11,845 nt of DNA from WVZL01 sp041862375. Lineage in GTDB: Bacteria > Acidobacteriota > Aminicenantia > Aminicenantales > Aminicenantaceae. Shown piece after piece: positions 11,685-11,845 of this stretch (position 1 is the first letter of the stretch; every line of letters starts with the position of its first letter). The stretch covers positions 1 through 11,845 of the forward strand of contig JBGVTE010000072.1 of NCBI GenBank assembly GCA_041862375.1. The letters are read 5' to 3'. Both the position numbers and the translations under genes were made by a program. The notes under the pieces are model-generated. The model had not been told where the DNA came from and searched no databases. It saw only the letters and a list, made by a program, of their open reading frames with translations.

Positions 11685-11845
11685 TACTGCTTCCGGTCGA
11701 TAAGCAATTTCCCCCCAACGCTCACATTTTCTGGGGAGTTTTCTTTGATGATCACAACAATCGCCTCTTTCGGCACCGCGTATGCTTTCGTTGCCCCCTC
11801 CGTGATTCTTTGGGCAAGCCTGCGCTTTTTTGCTAAATTTTTAAT
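11684..11845 (-). CDS. 4-oxalocrotonate tautomerase-like protein, C-terminal part (partial)
   Basis: The gene runs off the right edge; 53 C-terminal residues are visible and perhaps 10-15 are missing, including the start and the catalytic N-terminal proline that defines the family. The visible part fits small 4-OT-type tautomerases of about 60-70 residues: a helix KRRLAQRITEGATKAYAVP, then the strand EAIVVIIKENSPENVSVGGKL and a short tail. The VGGK turn is the typical IGG/VGG of the family. At the position of 4-OT Arg39 (the R in VRVII) this protein has Val (IVVII), so its substrate may differ from 4-oxalocrotonate. It reads toward the CHAT gene, but the roughly 400-bp AT-rich gap argues against one operon. 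Confidence 0.72.
   Translation of the reverse strand: MKNLAKKRRLAQRITEGATKAYAVPKEAIVVIIKENSPENVSVGGKLLIDRKQ

Noticed and set aside
1..11845. CRISPR array or tandem repeat array
   Set aside because: I found no regularly spaced direct repeats on either strand; repeats present are inverted IS ends and isolated short matches.

Overview
The window reads as accessory DNA from a Gram-negative bacterium. It has an AT-rich background, Shine-Dalgarno leaders of the GGAGG type, and one protein with a Sec signal peptide followed by a beta-barrel-like body. I cannot assign a taxon from the sequence alone.

Left part (1-1741). About 400 bp hold no convincing gene: a degenerate 5' half of a tRNA (minus strand), an orphan ribosome binding site and a possible CRP/FNR-type palindrome. 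An IS110-family element of the IS1111 type follows. It has subterminal 16-bp inverted repeats (421-436, 1726-1741), a DEDD transposase (509-1525) and about 200 bp of structured noncoding DNA downstream that looks like its guide RNA (seekRNA/bridge RNA). Two 9-nt segments of that putative RNA are identical to the DNA at the two outer borders of the element.

Middle (1857-5003). A neutral/alkaline ceramidase gene with a good sigma70-like promoter is split by an IS481-type element (2510-3622) with 27/28-bp terminal repeats and a 5-bp target duplication (ACTTC). Removing the element and one copy of the duplication restores an intact 655-codon frame, so the disruption looks recent.

Right part, all on the minus strand. 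A two-gene unit encodes a signal-peptide outer-membrane-type protein (6540-7220) and a 503-aa protein ending in a beta/gamma-crystallin domain (5004-6515), which abuts the ceramidase tail to tail. Then come about 590 bp without an intact gene: two gene relics and a 47-bp palindromic mini-element. Next is a small three-helix membrane protein (7811-8083) directly downstream of a 998-aa CHAT (caspase-like) protein (8177-11173). The CHAT protein appears to contain two caspase-like folds: an N-terminal copy with both catalytic positions replaced by tyrosine, and a C-terminal copy with an intact His868/Cys910 dyad, an arrangement like that of separase. About 400 bp of AT-rich intergenic DNA follow, then the C-terminal part of a 4-oxalocrotonate-tautomerase-like protein that runs off the right edge.

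Most interesting points: (1) the tandem pseudo-CHAT/CHAT protein with its small membrane partner, a candidate protease-effector module; (2) the IS1111-type guide RNA with visible border-matching segments; (3) the precisely IS-split ceramidase. Functions of the crystallin and outer-membrane proteins are unknown.
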